Source: Saccharopolyspora_C sp040643635
Lineage (GTDB): Bacteria; Actinomycetota; Actinomycetes; Mycobacteriales; Pseudonocardiaceae
Reading direction: 5' to 3'
Assembly: GCF_040643635.1 (NCBI RefSeq)
Contig: NZ_JBEYUS010000023.1
Coordinates: 1-64,000, forward strand
DNA: 64,000 bases
The notes under the pieces were generated by a model. The model had not been told where the DNA came from. It saw nothing but the letters and a program-made list of their open reading frames with translations, and made no database searches. The first letter of the stretch is position 1; each line of letters starts with the position of its first letter. Positions 15,245 through 22,667 of the stretch are shown here, piece after piece. The position numbers and the translations under genes are program-made.

Positions 15245-16246
15245 CTAGGGTTCCACCAGCACGGCGCCCACGTGCCGCCCGGCCAGCACGTCCTCCAACG
15301 CCTGCGGGGCCCGGTCGATTCCGCTGATCCGGGTGTGCGGGAACTCGATCCGCCCGGTGCGCATCCAGGTCGCGAACCGCTCGTTCCACTCCGGCAGGGC
15401 GTCCGGGTGGTCGTCGGCGCGGAACCCGGCGACGCGGACGCTCTTGAGGATCAGCTCGGCGAGGTCGAGCTCCACCGGCGCGTGCAGCGCGGGCCCGCCC
15501 GCGTCGTACTGCGCGGTGAGCGCGCCGGTGAGGGCGATGCGGGCGTGCGGGCGGGCGGCCCGGATCGCGGCTCGCAGCTGCTCGCCGCCGACGAGGTCCA
15601 CGACCACGTCGAGCCCGTCCGGTGCGGCCGCCGCGAGCTGCGCGTCCAGCGGTTCTCCGCGCAGCACGGCGGCGTCGTAGCCGAGTTCGGCGACGAGCCG
15701 CCGGGCCTTCGCCGCGGATCCGACGCTGCCCACCACCCGTCCGGCGCCGAGCAGCCGCGCGACCTGCCCGGCCAGCGAGCCGATGGCCCCGGCCGCGTTG
15801 CTGACGAACACCACGTCCCCCGGCCGCACCGGCGCGACGCGGGTCAGCGCGGTGTGCGCGGTCCAGCCGTGCGAGAGGTGCAGCAGCGGGTCGGGCAGCG
15901 CGTCGCCGAGCGGCGCGCACCGGTCGGCGGGCAGCACCGCGAACTCGCGCCAGCCCGCACCGTGCGCGACCAGGTCGCCGGGGGCGAACGCGCCGCCGCC
16001 CGCGACGACCTCGCCGACGGCGGGACCGAACGGCACGCCGCCCGGGTGCAGGCCGGGGAAGTTCGCCACGTCCTGCCCGAGCGCGGTGGTGACGGCCGCG
16101 CCGAACACCTGGAAGCCGAGGTTGCGCACCAGCACCTCCCCCGGTCCCGGTTCGGGGACGTCGGTCTCGACGACGGTGAAGTCCTGCGCGGTGGGCAGGC
16201 CTGCGGGCGGGGCGGCGAGGCGGACCTCGCGGGACGTGCGGGACAT
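15245..16246 (-). CDS. MDR-family NADP-dependent oxidoreductase
   Basis: A 333-residue medium-chain reductase like 2-alkenal / leukotriene B4 dehydrogenases that reduce activated double bonds. The N-terminal GroES-like domain covers residues 1-120. The Rossmann motif (SNAAGAIGSLAGQVARLLGAGRVVG) is near residue 170, and DLVGGEQLRAAI follows. No zinc-binding cysteines or structural-zinc lobe are visible, in line with quinone-reductase-like MDR members. First gene of a probable two-gene unit with the MerR regulator, so likely an electrophile-response enzyme. Confidence 0.87.
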   Translation of the reverse strand: MSRTSREVRLAAPPAGLPTAQDFTVVETDVPEPGPGEVLVRNLGFQVFGAAVTTALGQDVANFPGLHPGGVPFGPAVGEVVAGGGAFAPGDLVAHGAGWREFAVLPADRCAPLGDALPDPLLHLSHGWTAHTALTRVAPVRPGDVVFVSNAAGAIGSLAGQVARLLGAGRVVGSVGSAAKARRLVAELGYDAAVLRGEPLDAQLAAAAPDGLDVVVDLVGGEQLRAAIRAARPHARIALTGALTAQYDAGGPALHAPVELDLAELILKSVRVAGFRADDHPDALPEWNERFATWMRTGRIEFPHTRISGIDRAPQALEDVLAGRHVGAVLVEP

Positions 16247-16362
16247 CGGGTTCCTCCCGGTCGTGGCTGGAGCGCGCGGACGCTAACCCCTGACCCGCGC
16301 GTCAAGGTCAAGCGCGCGCACCTGATCGCGCTCGCCGCGGCCGCGCGTGGTGAGGTGGTGGG

Positions 16363-17577
16363 GTGAGCGAGCAGCGGGAACCGGTCGACGTGGTGGGCAT
16401 CGGAGCGGACGGCTGGGACGGCCTGACCGAGGTGGCGCGGCAGCGGATCTCCGCCGCCGACGTCGTGTTCGGCAGCGGCCGCCAGCTGGACCTGCTGCCG
16501 CCGGGCACCGCGGAGCTCGTGGCCTGGCCGTCGCCGATGCTGCCCGCGCTGCCCGGCCTGTTCGAGGAGCACGCGGGCCGCGCGATCTGCGTGCTCGCCA
16601 GCGGCGATCCGATGTTCCACGGCATCGGCGCCACCCTGGCGCGGGTGCTGGGCGCGGAGCGGCTGCGGGTGCTGCCGCAGGTGTCGTCGGTGGCACTGGC
16701 CTGCGCCCGGATGGGCTGGGCGCAGCAGGACGTGTCGGTGGTGAGCCTGGTGGGCAGGCACGCCGAACTGCTGCACCCGGAGATCCAGCCGGGTCGCCGG
16801 CTGGTGGTGCTCAGCTCGGACGCGCAGACCCCGGCGCGGGTGGCGGCGCTGCTGGTGGCGCGCGGTTTCGGCGGTAGCTCGATGGCGGTGCTGGGCGATC
16901 TCGGCGGGCCCGGCGAGTCGCGGGTGGCGGCGACGGCGGCGCGCTGGCCGCACCCGGACGTGGCGGCGCTGAACGTGATCGCCGTGCACTGCTCCCCCGA
17001 CGACGACGCGGAGCGCAGGCCCCGCACGCCCGGCCTGCCGGACGAGGCGTTCCAGCACGACGGGCAGCTGACGAAGCGGGACGTGCGCGCCCTCACCGTG
17101 TCCCGGCTGGCCCCGACGCCCGGTGAACTGCTGTGGGACGTGGGTGCGGGCGCCGGTAGCATCGCGATCGAGTGGATGCGCTGCGACCCGGCGAACCGCG
17201 CGATCGCCGTCGAGCACCGCGAAGACCGGGCGGCCCGCATCACGACGAACGCGATGACCCTCGGCGTGCCCGGCCTGGACGTGGTCGTCGGTGCCGCGCC
17301 CGACGCGCTGGACGACCTGGAAGCACCCGACGCGGTGTTCGTCGGCGGCGGCGCGACGGTCCCGGGAGTGCTGCAGCGGTGCTGGGACGCGCTGCGACCG
17401 GGCGGCAGGCTCGTGGTGAACGCGGTGACGATCGAATCGGAGGTCCTGGTGGCGGACTGGTACGCCCGCTGCGGCGGAGAGCTGGTGCGGATCGCGGCGG
17501 AGCACGCCTCCCCCGTGGGCGGGTTCACCGGCTGGCGGCCCGCGATGCGCATCACCCAGTGGACGGTGACGGCATGA
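16363..17577 (+). CDS. cobL: Precorrin-6Y C5,15-methyltransferase (decarboxylating) CobL, copy 1
   Basis: Methylates C5 and C15 of precorrin-6Y and decarboxylates the acetate side chain. The 404-residue protein is the usual fusion. The CbiE domain covers residues 1-205 (VVGIGADGWDGL, then ASGDPMFHGIGATLAR, the Gly-rich SAM site). The CbiT domain covers about 225-404 (LWDVGAGAGSIAIEW SAM loop, VGAAPDAL, FVGGGATVPGVL). All motifs look functional. GTG 16363 follows a GAGGTGG. Its stop overlaps cobM (ATGA). A second, more diverged CobL is at 52685-53899. Confidence 0.93.
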   Translation: MSEQREPVDVVGIGADGWDGLTEVARQRISAADVVFGSGRQLDLLPPGTAELVAWPSPMLPALPGLFEEHAGRAICVLASGDPMFHGIGATLARVLGAERLRVLPQVSSVALACARMGWAQQDVSVVSLVGRHAELLHPEIQPGRRLVVLSSDAQTPARVAALLVARGFGGSSMAVLGDLGGPGESRVAATAARWPHPDVAALNVIAVHCSPDDDAERRPRTPGLPDEAFQHDGQLTKRDVRALTVSRLAPTPGELLWDVGAGAGSIAIEWMRCDPANRAIAVEHREDRAARITTNAMTLGVPGLDVVVGAAPDALDDLEAPDAVFVGGGATVPGVLQRCWDALRPGGRLVVNAVTIESEVLVADWYARCGGELVRIAAEHASPVGGFTGWRPAMRITQWTVTA

Positions 17578-18317
17578 CGGTGCACTTCATCGGCGCCGGT
17601 CCGGGTGCCGCCGACCTGATCACGGTGCGCGGCCGGGACGTGCTCGCCGCGTCCCCGGTGTGCCTGTACGCGGGCAGCCTGGTGCCGGTGGAGCTGCTGG
17701 AGCACTGCCCGGACGGCGCGCGGCTGGTGGACACCGCGAACCTGGACCTGGACGCGATCCTCGCCGAGCTCGTCGCCGCGCACGAGGCCGGGCTGGACGT
17801 GGCGCGGCTGCACTCCGGTGATCCGTCGGTGTTCAGCGCCGTCGCCGAGCAGATGCGCCGCCTGGACGCGGCCGGGGTGCCCTACGACGTGGTGCCCGGG
17901 GTGCCCGCGTTCGCGGCCGCGGCGGCCGCGTTGCGGCGCGAGTTCACCGTGCCGGGCGTCGGCCAGACCGTGGTGCTGACCCGCACGTCCGCGCAGGCGA
18001 CGCCGATGCCCGTGGGCGAGGACCTGGCGACGCTGGGGCTCAGCCGGGCGACGATGGTGCTGCACCTGGCGGTGAACCGGATCGAGTCGCTGGTGGCGGA
18101 GCTGGTGCCGAACTACGGCGCGGACTGCCCGGTGGCGGTGGTGGCCGCGGCGAGCCGCGCCGACGAGGTGGTGCTGCGCGGGACGCTCGGCGACATCGCG
18201 GCGGCGGTGCGGGCGGCGGGGATCACCCGGACCGCGGTGGTGGTGGTCGGCGAGGTGCTGACGGCGTCGTCCTTCCCGGACAGCCACCTGTACTCGACGA
18301 CGCGCTGCCGGAGTTGA
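17574..18317 (+). CDS. cobM: Precorrin-4 C11-methyltransferase CobM, copy 1
   Basis: Transfers the C11 methyl group in corrin-ring synthesis. The 247-residue length is normal for the family. The motifs are FIGAGPGAADLITVRG at the N-terminus, LYAGSLVP, LHSGDPSVFSAVAEQM, VVPGVPAFAAAAAALRREFT and TRTSAQATPMPVGEDL. It is translationally coupled to cobL (ATGA overlap), and repeat copy C lies just downstream. A second CobM with a long tail is at 53985-55565; of the two, this has the canonical length. Confidence 0.94.
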   Translation: MTVHFIGAGPGAADLITVRGRDVLAASPVCLYAGSLVPVELLEHCPDGARLVDTANLDLDAILAELVAAHEAGLDVARLHSGDPSVFSAVAEQMRRLDAAGVPYDVVPGVPAFAAAAAALRREFTVPGVGQTVVLTRTSAQATPMPVGEDLATLGLSRATMVLHLAVNRIESLVAELVPNYGADCPVAVVAAASRADEVVLRGTLGDIAAAVRAAGITRTAVVVVGEVLTASSFPDSHLYSTTRCRS

Positions 18318-18344
18318 GCTCTCTCGGCTCGTTCTGCGTGGTGA

Positions 18345-18497
18345 TCGGGTGGCGGAACCTCAGCGGCTCCCTCGCTGCGGGATCGCTTTTCGCAGGTGGC
18401 TCCGCCACATGCGACAACGCTGTCCTCGCGAGGGGGCCGCTGAGAACCCGCTGCGGTGCCGGTTGCTCGGGTGGTCGCTGCTCATCGGCTTCGCCGC
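18345..18497 (-). repeat. Dispersed structured repeat, copy C (reverse orientation)
   Basis: The only copy in reverse orientation. Plus-strand arms are CTCAGCGGCTCCCTCGC (18359-18375) and GCGAGGGGGCCGCTGAG (18428-18444), 52 nt apart; the single mismatch would be a G-U pair in RNA read from the plus strand. The inner stem uses CGCA and TGCG flanking GTGGC-GGA-GCCAC. It lies between the convergent cobM and MarR genes. A further end fragment (GAGGTTCCGCCACCC) occurs at 18545-18559. Confidence 0.88.
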
Positions 18498-18595
18498 TGA
18501 CAGGAAACGGCCAAGACCCGCCGGGCAGGTTCGAAGACGGTCCGCGAGGTTCCGCCACCCCAGCACCGGGCAGCAGAAGCAGCGGGGACGGCCGC

Positions 18596-19099
18596 TCAGG
18601 TGCCGATGGCTTGTTCTTCGGCGGCGAGCGGGCAGGCGACGTCGGTGACGTTGCGTTCGAGGCGTTCCAGCACGCCGAGGGCCCCGGCCTGCTCGGCGGC
18701 GGTGAGCTCGCCGCAGGTGGCGCGTTCGAGCTCCTCCCACATCCGCTCCACCCGGTCGCGCAGCGCGAGCCCGGCGGCGGTGGGTTCGACGAGCACCGCG
18801 CGGCGGTCCTGCTCGCTGCGGGTGCGGCGCACGAATCCGGCGCGCTCCAGCCGCTGCACGGTGCGGGTCATGGTCGCGGAGTCGGAGCCGAGCACGGTGA
18901 TCAGGTCGGTCTGCCGCTGCGCGCCGGTCTCCCACAGGTGCATCAGCAGCAGTTCCTGCCCGGGGTGCAGTCCGCAGCGGCGCAGCAGCTGACCGGCGAG
19001 CATCCGGTGCACCCGGGCGAGCCGGAAGATCGCGTAGCTGAGCGGCCCCGCGTCGGAGCACGGCGGCGCTGCTGCGGGTTCCGCGCGGCACGGGTCCAC
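18596..19099 (-). CDS. MarR-family transcriptional regulator
   Basis: A 167-residue regulator with the MarR winged helix: GLHPGQELLLMHLWETG, QTDLITVLGSDSATMTRTVQRLERAGFVRR (recognition helix) and RRAVLVEPTAAG (wing). GTG 19099 is set by a textbook AAGGAGG 6-7 nt upstream. Cysteines lie near the N-terminus, in LLRRCGLHP and near the C-terminus, so thiol sensing of electrophiles is possible. It is divergent from the Old Yellow Enzyme operon, with a perfect 20-bp palindrome between, which is the likely operator for both. Confidence 0.9.
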   Translation of the reverse strand: MDPCRAEPAAAPPCSDAGPLSYAIFRLARVHRMLAGQLLRRCGLHPGQELLLMHLWETGAQRQTDLITVLGSDSATMTRTVQRLERAGFVRRTRSEQDRRAVLVEPTAAGLALRDRVERMWEELERATCGELTAAEQAGALGVLERLERNVTDVACPLAAEEQAIGT

Positions 19100-19231
19100 C
19101 GGTTCCTCCTTCTTCCGGACGGCTGATCGGGCAGTGAATCGAACTGTCCACCTTAACCCACGAAGCCGCACACAGACCGGGAGATGTGACCAGCACTGCA
19201 CATCCGCCCTCGCGGGAAGCTTTCGGCGCAA

Positions 19232-19251
19232 TTACCTGTTCGGACAGGTAA
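19232..19251. promoter_or_regulatory. Palindromic operator between MarR and Old Yellow Enzyme genes
   Basis: TTACCTGTTCGGACAGGTAA is a perfect 20-bp palindrome, about 130 bp from the MarR start and 30 bp before the reductase ATG. Size and position fit a MarR dimer site repressing the plus-strand operon. Confidence 0.75.
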
Positions 19252-19281
19252 ATCACCGTCCGCAACCCGGGAGCGATCCGC

Positions 19282-20346
19282 ATGAGCACCGCATTCGACC
19301 CGCTGGACCTGGCCGGAACCCGCCTGCGCAACCGCATCGCGATGGCCCCCATGACGCGCAGCCGCGCCGCGGGAACCCTGCCCGACGAGGCCACCACCAC
19401 CTACTACCGGCAGCGCGCCACCGCCGGGCTGATCATCACCGAGGGGGTGCAGCCCTCCGAGCAGGGCCAGGGCTACCCGAACACTCCTGGCCTGCACAGC
19501 GATGCGCAGATCGCCGCGTGGCGGAAGGTCACCGACGCGGTGCACGCCGAGGGCGGCGCGATCTTCGCCCAGCTGATGCACGCCGGCCGGATCAGCCACC
19601 CGAGCGCGCTGCCGCCGGGCAGGCTCCCGGTCGCGCCGTCCGCGGTCCGCGCCGCCGGGCAGATCTTCACCGCCACCGGCATGCAGGACCTGGTGACGCC
19701 GGTGGAGCTCACCGAGGACGGCATCGCCGAGGTCGTCGCCGAGTTCGCCACCGCCGCCCGCAACGCGGTCGAGGCCGGGTTCGACGGCGTGGAGCTGCAC
19801 GGCGCCAACGGCTACCTGCTGCACCAGTTCCTGGCGGACGGGGTGAACCTGCGCACCGACGGCTGGGGCGGTTCGGTCGCCGGCCGGATCCGGCTCGTCG
19901 TCGAGGTCGCCCGGGCCGCGGCGGCGGAGATCGGCGGGCGCCGCGTCGGGCTGCGGCTGTCCCCCGGGACCGGCACGAACGACACCGCCGAGCACGCGGT
20001 GGACGAGACCTACTCGGCGCTGGTGGACGCGCTCAACCCGCTCGGCCTCGCCTACCTGCACGTGCTGGAGGGTCCGGACCGGGAGCGGACGCTGCGGCTG
20101 CGGGACCGGTTCGACGGCGCGTTCCTGCTCAACCCGCACACCCCGGGCCGCCCGACGGGGCCGGAGGACCTGGCGCTGGTGGCGGACGGGACGGCCGATG
20201 CGCTGACCTTCGGTTCGCTGTTCCTCTCGAACCCGGACCTGCCCGCGAGGCTGGCCGCGGGCGGACCGTTCAACGCCCCCGACGCGGCGACCTTCTACGG
20301 CGGCGGCGAGCAGGGCTACACCGACTACCCCGCGCTGGCGGCCTGA
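19282..20346 (+). CDS. Old Yellow Enzyme-family alkene reductase
   Basis: An FMN-dependent ene-reductase acting on electrophilic alkenes with NAD(P)H. The 354-residue TIM barrel shows FDPLDLAGTRLRNRIAMAPM at the start, AQLMHAGRISHP, FDGVELHGANGYLLHQFL (substrate His and Asn spaced HGAN), and GWGGSVAGRIRLVVEV. The C-terminal phosphate-binding region is ADALTFGSLFLSNPDL. The relatives are NemA / xenobiotic reductases. It heads an operon with the DDN protein 20 bp downstream and is controlled by the divergent MarR regulator and its palindrome. Probable role: electrophile or nitro-compound detoxification. Confidence 0.93.
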   Translation: MSTAFDPLDLAGTRLRNRIAMAPMTRSRAAGTLPDEATTTYYRQRATAGLIITEGVQPSEQGQGYPNTPGLHSDAQIAAWRKVTDAVHAEGGAIFAQLMHAGRISHPSALPPGRLPVAPSAVRAAGQIFTATGMQDLVTPVELTEDGIAEVVAEFATAARNAVEAGFDGVELHGANGYLLHQFLADGVNLRTDGWGGSVAGRIRLVVEVARAAAAEIGGRRVGLRLSPGTGTNDTAEHAVDETYSALVDALNPLGLAYLHVLEGPDRERTLRLRDRFDGAFLLNPHTPGRPTGPEDLALVADGTADALTFGSLFLSNPDLPARLAAGGPFNAPDAATFYGGGEQGYTDYPALAA

Positions 20347-20365
20347 TCCGAAAGGAGTGTCCACA

Positions 20366-20806
20366 ATGGACGGAAATGCGGTCACGGCCGAATGGGCCGA
20401 GCGGTTCAACACCCCGGTCATCGAGGAGTTCCGCGCGACCGGTGGGAAGGTCGGCGGCGACTTCGCGGGCCTGCCGATCCTGCTGCTGCACAACAGGGGC
20501 GCCCGCAGCGGCGCCACCCGCATCAACCCGATGGCGTACCTGGAGCGCGAGGGCCGCTACCTCGTGTTCGCCTCCAAGGCCGGGGCGGACACCCATCCCG
20601 CCTGGTACCACAACCTGAAGGCGAATCCGGACGCGGTGATCGAGGTCGGCACCGAGCGGCTGGAGGTCCGCGCCGAGGAGATCACCGGCGCCGAGCGGGC
20701 CGAGCTCTTCACCGAGGTGGTCGCGGCGTTCCCGATCATGGCCGAGTACCAGCGCGGCACCCGGCGGACCATCCCGCTGATGGCGCTCACGCCCGCCGGG
20801 GACTGA
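20366..20806 (+). CDS. DDN-family (F420-type) nitroreductase, copy 1
   Basis: A 146-residue split-barrel protein of the deazaflavin-dependent nitroreductase family (Ddn-like). Family features are NTPVIEEFRATGGKVGG at the start, LLLHNRGARSGATRINPM, YLVFASKAGADTHPAWYHNL (the conserved F420 phosphate and substrate region) and a closing RTIPLMALTP. ATG 20366 is preferred over GTG 20357 because AAAGGAG precedes it by 8 nt and the GTG lies within that site. Second gene of the reductase operon. A paralogue of identical length is at 24598-25038. Confidence 0.92.
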   Translation: MDGNAVTAEWAERFNTPVIEEFRATGGKVGGDFAGLPILLLHNRGARSGATRINPMAYLEREGRYLVFASKAGADTHPAWYHNLKANPDAVIEVGTERLEVRAEEITGAERAELFTEVVAAFPIMAEYQRGTRRTIPLMALTPAGD

Positions 20807-20821
20807 GGGGCCGGGTGGGCT

Positions 20822-20850
20822 CCCCTCCGCGCGATCGGGGGGCGGAGGGG
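20822..20850 (+). terminator. Hairpin after the reductase operon
   Basis: CCCCTCCGC (20822-20830) and GCGGAGGGG (20842-20850) form a 9-bp stem just after the DDN stop and before the TetR promoter. Confidence 0.6.
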
Positions 20851-20904
20851 CGTCCACCGCGGCACCGGGCCCGCGCGCGGCGAGGTCGCCCGGCGGCCGG
20901 GCCG

Positions 20905-20910
20905 TAGACT
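20905..20910 (+). promoter_or_regulatory. Putative leaderless promoter -10 (TAGACT) of the TetR gene
   Basis: TAGACT is followed by 7 nt and ATG 20918, with no Shine-Dalgarno sequence. The layout indicates a leaderless transcript. Confidence 0.5.
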
Positions 20911-20917
20911 GCCCGTC

Positions 20918-21532
20918 ATGGGTGAGCGGCTTTCCACGCGGGAGATCTCGAGGCGAGCGGTCCGCCAGAAGATCGAGGACGTCGCGATGGAGCTGTTCCT
21001 CGCGAAGGGTTTCGACGCCACGACCGTCGACCAGATCGCCGCCGAAGCCGGCATCTCCGCGCGCAGCTTCTTCCGCTACTTCCCCACCAAGGAGGACGTC
21101 GTCATCGGCGATCCGCGGGAGTTCGGGGTCGTGCTGCGGGACGCGCTGGAGACCCGGCCCGCGGCGGAGGACGCGACGACGGCGGTGCGCGGCGCGCTCG
21201 ACGACTTCGTCGGCGTGGTGGTGGCCAATCCGGCCGCGCTGGGCATCTCGACGATCATGCTGAACACCTCGGCGCTGTGGGCGAAGCACCTGGAGAAGCA
21301 GCGGGTGTGGGTGGAGCTGCTGCAGCCGGAGGTGCTGCGGCGGCTGCGCGGCGCGCCGCACCCGGAACTGCTGGCCCCGGCGATCCTGGAGTCGGCGCTG
21401 GCGACGTTCCACGCGGTGCTGATGCACTGGGCGGCCCACGACGGCGTCGACGACCTGCACGAACTGTTCCGGCTCGCCTCGGAGGCGACCACCGGCACCC
21501 CACCGTCAGGTGACAGTCGCCGCCACAGTTGA
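20918..21532 (+). CDS. TetR-family transcriptional regulator
   Basis: A 204-residue repressor. The DNA-binding domain is MELFLAKGFDATTVDQIAAE, then AGISARSFFRYFPTKEDVV, ending in the standard FFRYFPTKE motif. The helical ligand domain (FVGVVVANPAALGISTIMLN) resembles AcrR/MftR-like members. It precedes an SDR gene on the same strand; the SDR promoter with its inverted repeat begins within the last codons. It probably represses the SDR gene and possibly itself. Confidence 0.9.
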   Translation: MGERLSTREISRRAVRQKIEDVAMELFLAKGFDATTVDQIAAEAGISARSFFRYFPTKEDVVIGDPREFGVVLRDALETRPAAEDATTAVRGALDDFVGVVVANPAALGISTIMLNTSALWAKHLEKQRVWVELLQPEVLRRLRGAPHPELLAPAILESALATFHAVLMHWAAHDGVDDLHELFRLASEATTGTPPSGDSRRHS

Positions 21533-21580
21533 CAGCGACTGACAGTTTTGACATACACTGCCAAGGACACCACTTGGCAG
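21529..21580 (+). promoter_or_regulatory. Promoter and operator of the SDR gene
   Basis: TTGACA (21529-21534) and TACACT (21554-21559) form a plausible promoter with 19-nt spacing; a second TTGACA-like stretch follows. Overlapping and just past the -10 is a perfect inverted repeat, CTGCCAAG (21558-21565) and CTTGGCAG (21573-21580), a good TetR-type operator. The ribosome site GGAG follows at once. Confidence 0.6.
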
Positions 21581-21588
21581 GAGTTCCC

Positions 21589-22527
21589 ATGTCCCTCATC
21601 ACCACTCCCTTCGGCGCGAGCAGCACCGCGGACGAGGTCGCGGCGGGCCACGACCTGACCGGCAAGCGCGCGGTCGTCACCGGCGGCGCCTCCGGGATCG
21701 GCGTCGAAACGGCCCGCACCCTGGCCCGCGCGGGTGCCGAGGTCACCATCGGCGTCCGCGACCCGGCCGCCGGCCGCGCCGCCGCGGAGGACATCGCCAC
21801 CACCACCGGCGCCGAGGTCCGGGTCGCCGAGCTGGACCTCGTCGACCTCGCCGGCGTGCGCAGGTTCGCCGCGGACTGGACCGGCCCGCTGCACCTGCTG
21901 GTGAACAACGCCGGGGTGATGGCCGTGCCGGAGCTGCGGCGCACCCGGGAAGGCTGGGAGCAGCAGTTCGCCACCAACCACCTCGGCCACTTCGCGCTGG
22001 CGACCGGCCTGCACCGGGCGCTCGCGGCGGCCGGGGGCGCGCGGCTCGTCGCGGTGTCCTCCAGCGGGCACCACGCCTCGCCGGTCGTGTTCGACGACCT
22101 GCACTACGAGCACCGGCCCTACGACCCGTGGAGCGCGTACGGCCAGTCGAAGACCGCGAACGCGCTGTTCGCGGTGGCGGCCACCCGGCGCTGGAGCGGC
22201 GACGGCGTCCACGCGAACTCGCTGATGCCCGGCGGGATCATGACGAACCTGCAGCGCCACATCCCCGCCGACACCCGGGCCGAGTGGTCCCAGGTCCCGA
22301 CGCTGAAGACCCCGCAGCAGGGCGCGGCCACCACGATGACCGCCGCGCTCGCCCCCGAATTCGCGGGCGTCGGCGGCAAGTACCTGGAGGACTGCGCCGA
22401 ATCCCCGGTCATCGCCGACGACGCCGAGACCACCGCGGTGCGCGGCGGCGTCCGACGCTGGGCGCTGGACCCGGAGTCAGCCGAACGGCTCTGGGAGGCC
22501 TCCCGGCGGCTGCTCGACGAAGTGTGA
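21589..22527 (+). CDS. Short-chain dehydrogenase/reductase
   Basis: A 312-residue SDR of the retinol-dehydrogenase/WWOX-like type. The NAD(P) motif is VVTGGASGIG (TGxxxGxG) near residue 30, with NNAG at about 105, the catalytic Ser in VAVSSSG, and YGQSK (YxxxK) near 183. A loop after the active site (LMPGGIMTNLQRHI) and a long C-terminal helix fit alcohol or ketone reductases. ATG 21589 follows GGCAGGAG. Probable target of the TetR regulator upstream. Substrate unknown. Confidence 0.9.
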   Translation: MSLITTPFGASSTADEVAAGHDLTGKRAVVTGGASGIGVETARTLARAGAEVTIGVRDPAAGRAAAEDIATTTGAEVRVAELDLVDLAGVRRFAADWTGPLHLLVNNAGVMAVPELRRTREGWEQQFATNHLGHFALATGLHRALAAAGGARLVAVSSSGHHASPVVFDDLHYEHRPYDPWSAYGQSKTANALFAVAATRRWSGDGVHANSLMPGGIMTNLQRHIPADTRAEWSQVPTLKTPQQGAATTMTAALAPEFAGVGGKYLEDCAESPVIADDAETTAVRGGVRRWALDPESAERLWEASRRLLDEV

Positions 22528-22667
22528 TCCGCACCGGGCGCCCGCTCCCCGGAACGGCGCCCGGCGTGACCCGGGTCACGGCACCGCGGTGTTGAGCATG
22601 CCGCTGCGGCCGGGTGTCTGCTCCTCCCAGACGCGATCACCGCACCGCACCCGCCTGGGAGGAACCC

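Noticed and set aside
14767..15327. Open frame opposite the MerR gene
   Set aside because: Shadow of a well-supported MerR reading frame.
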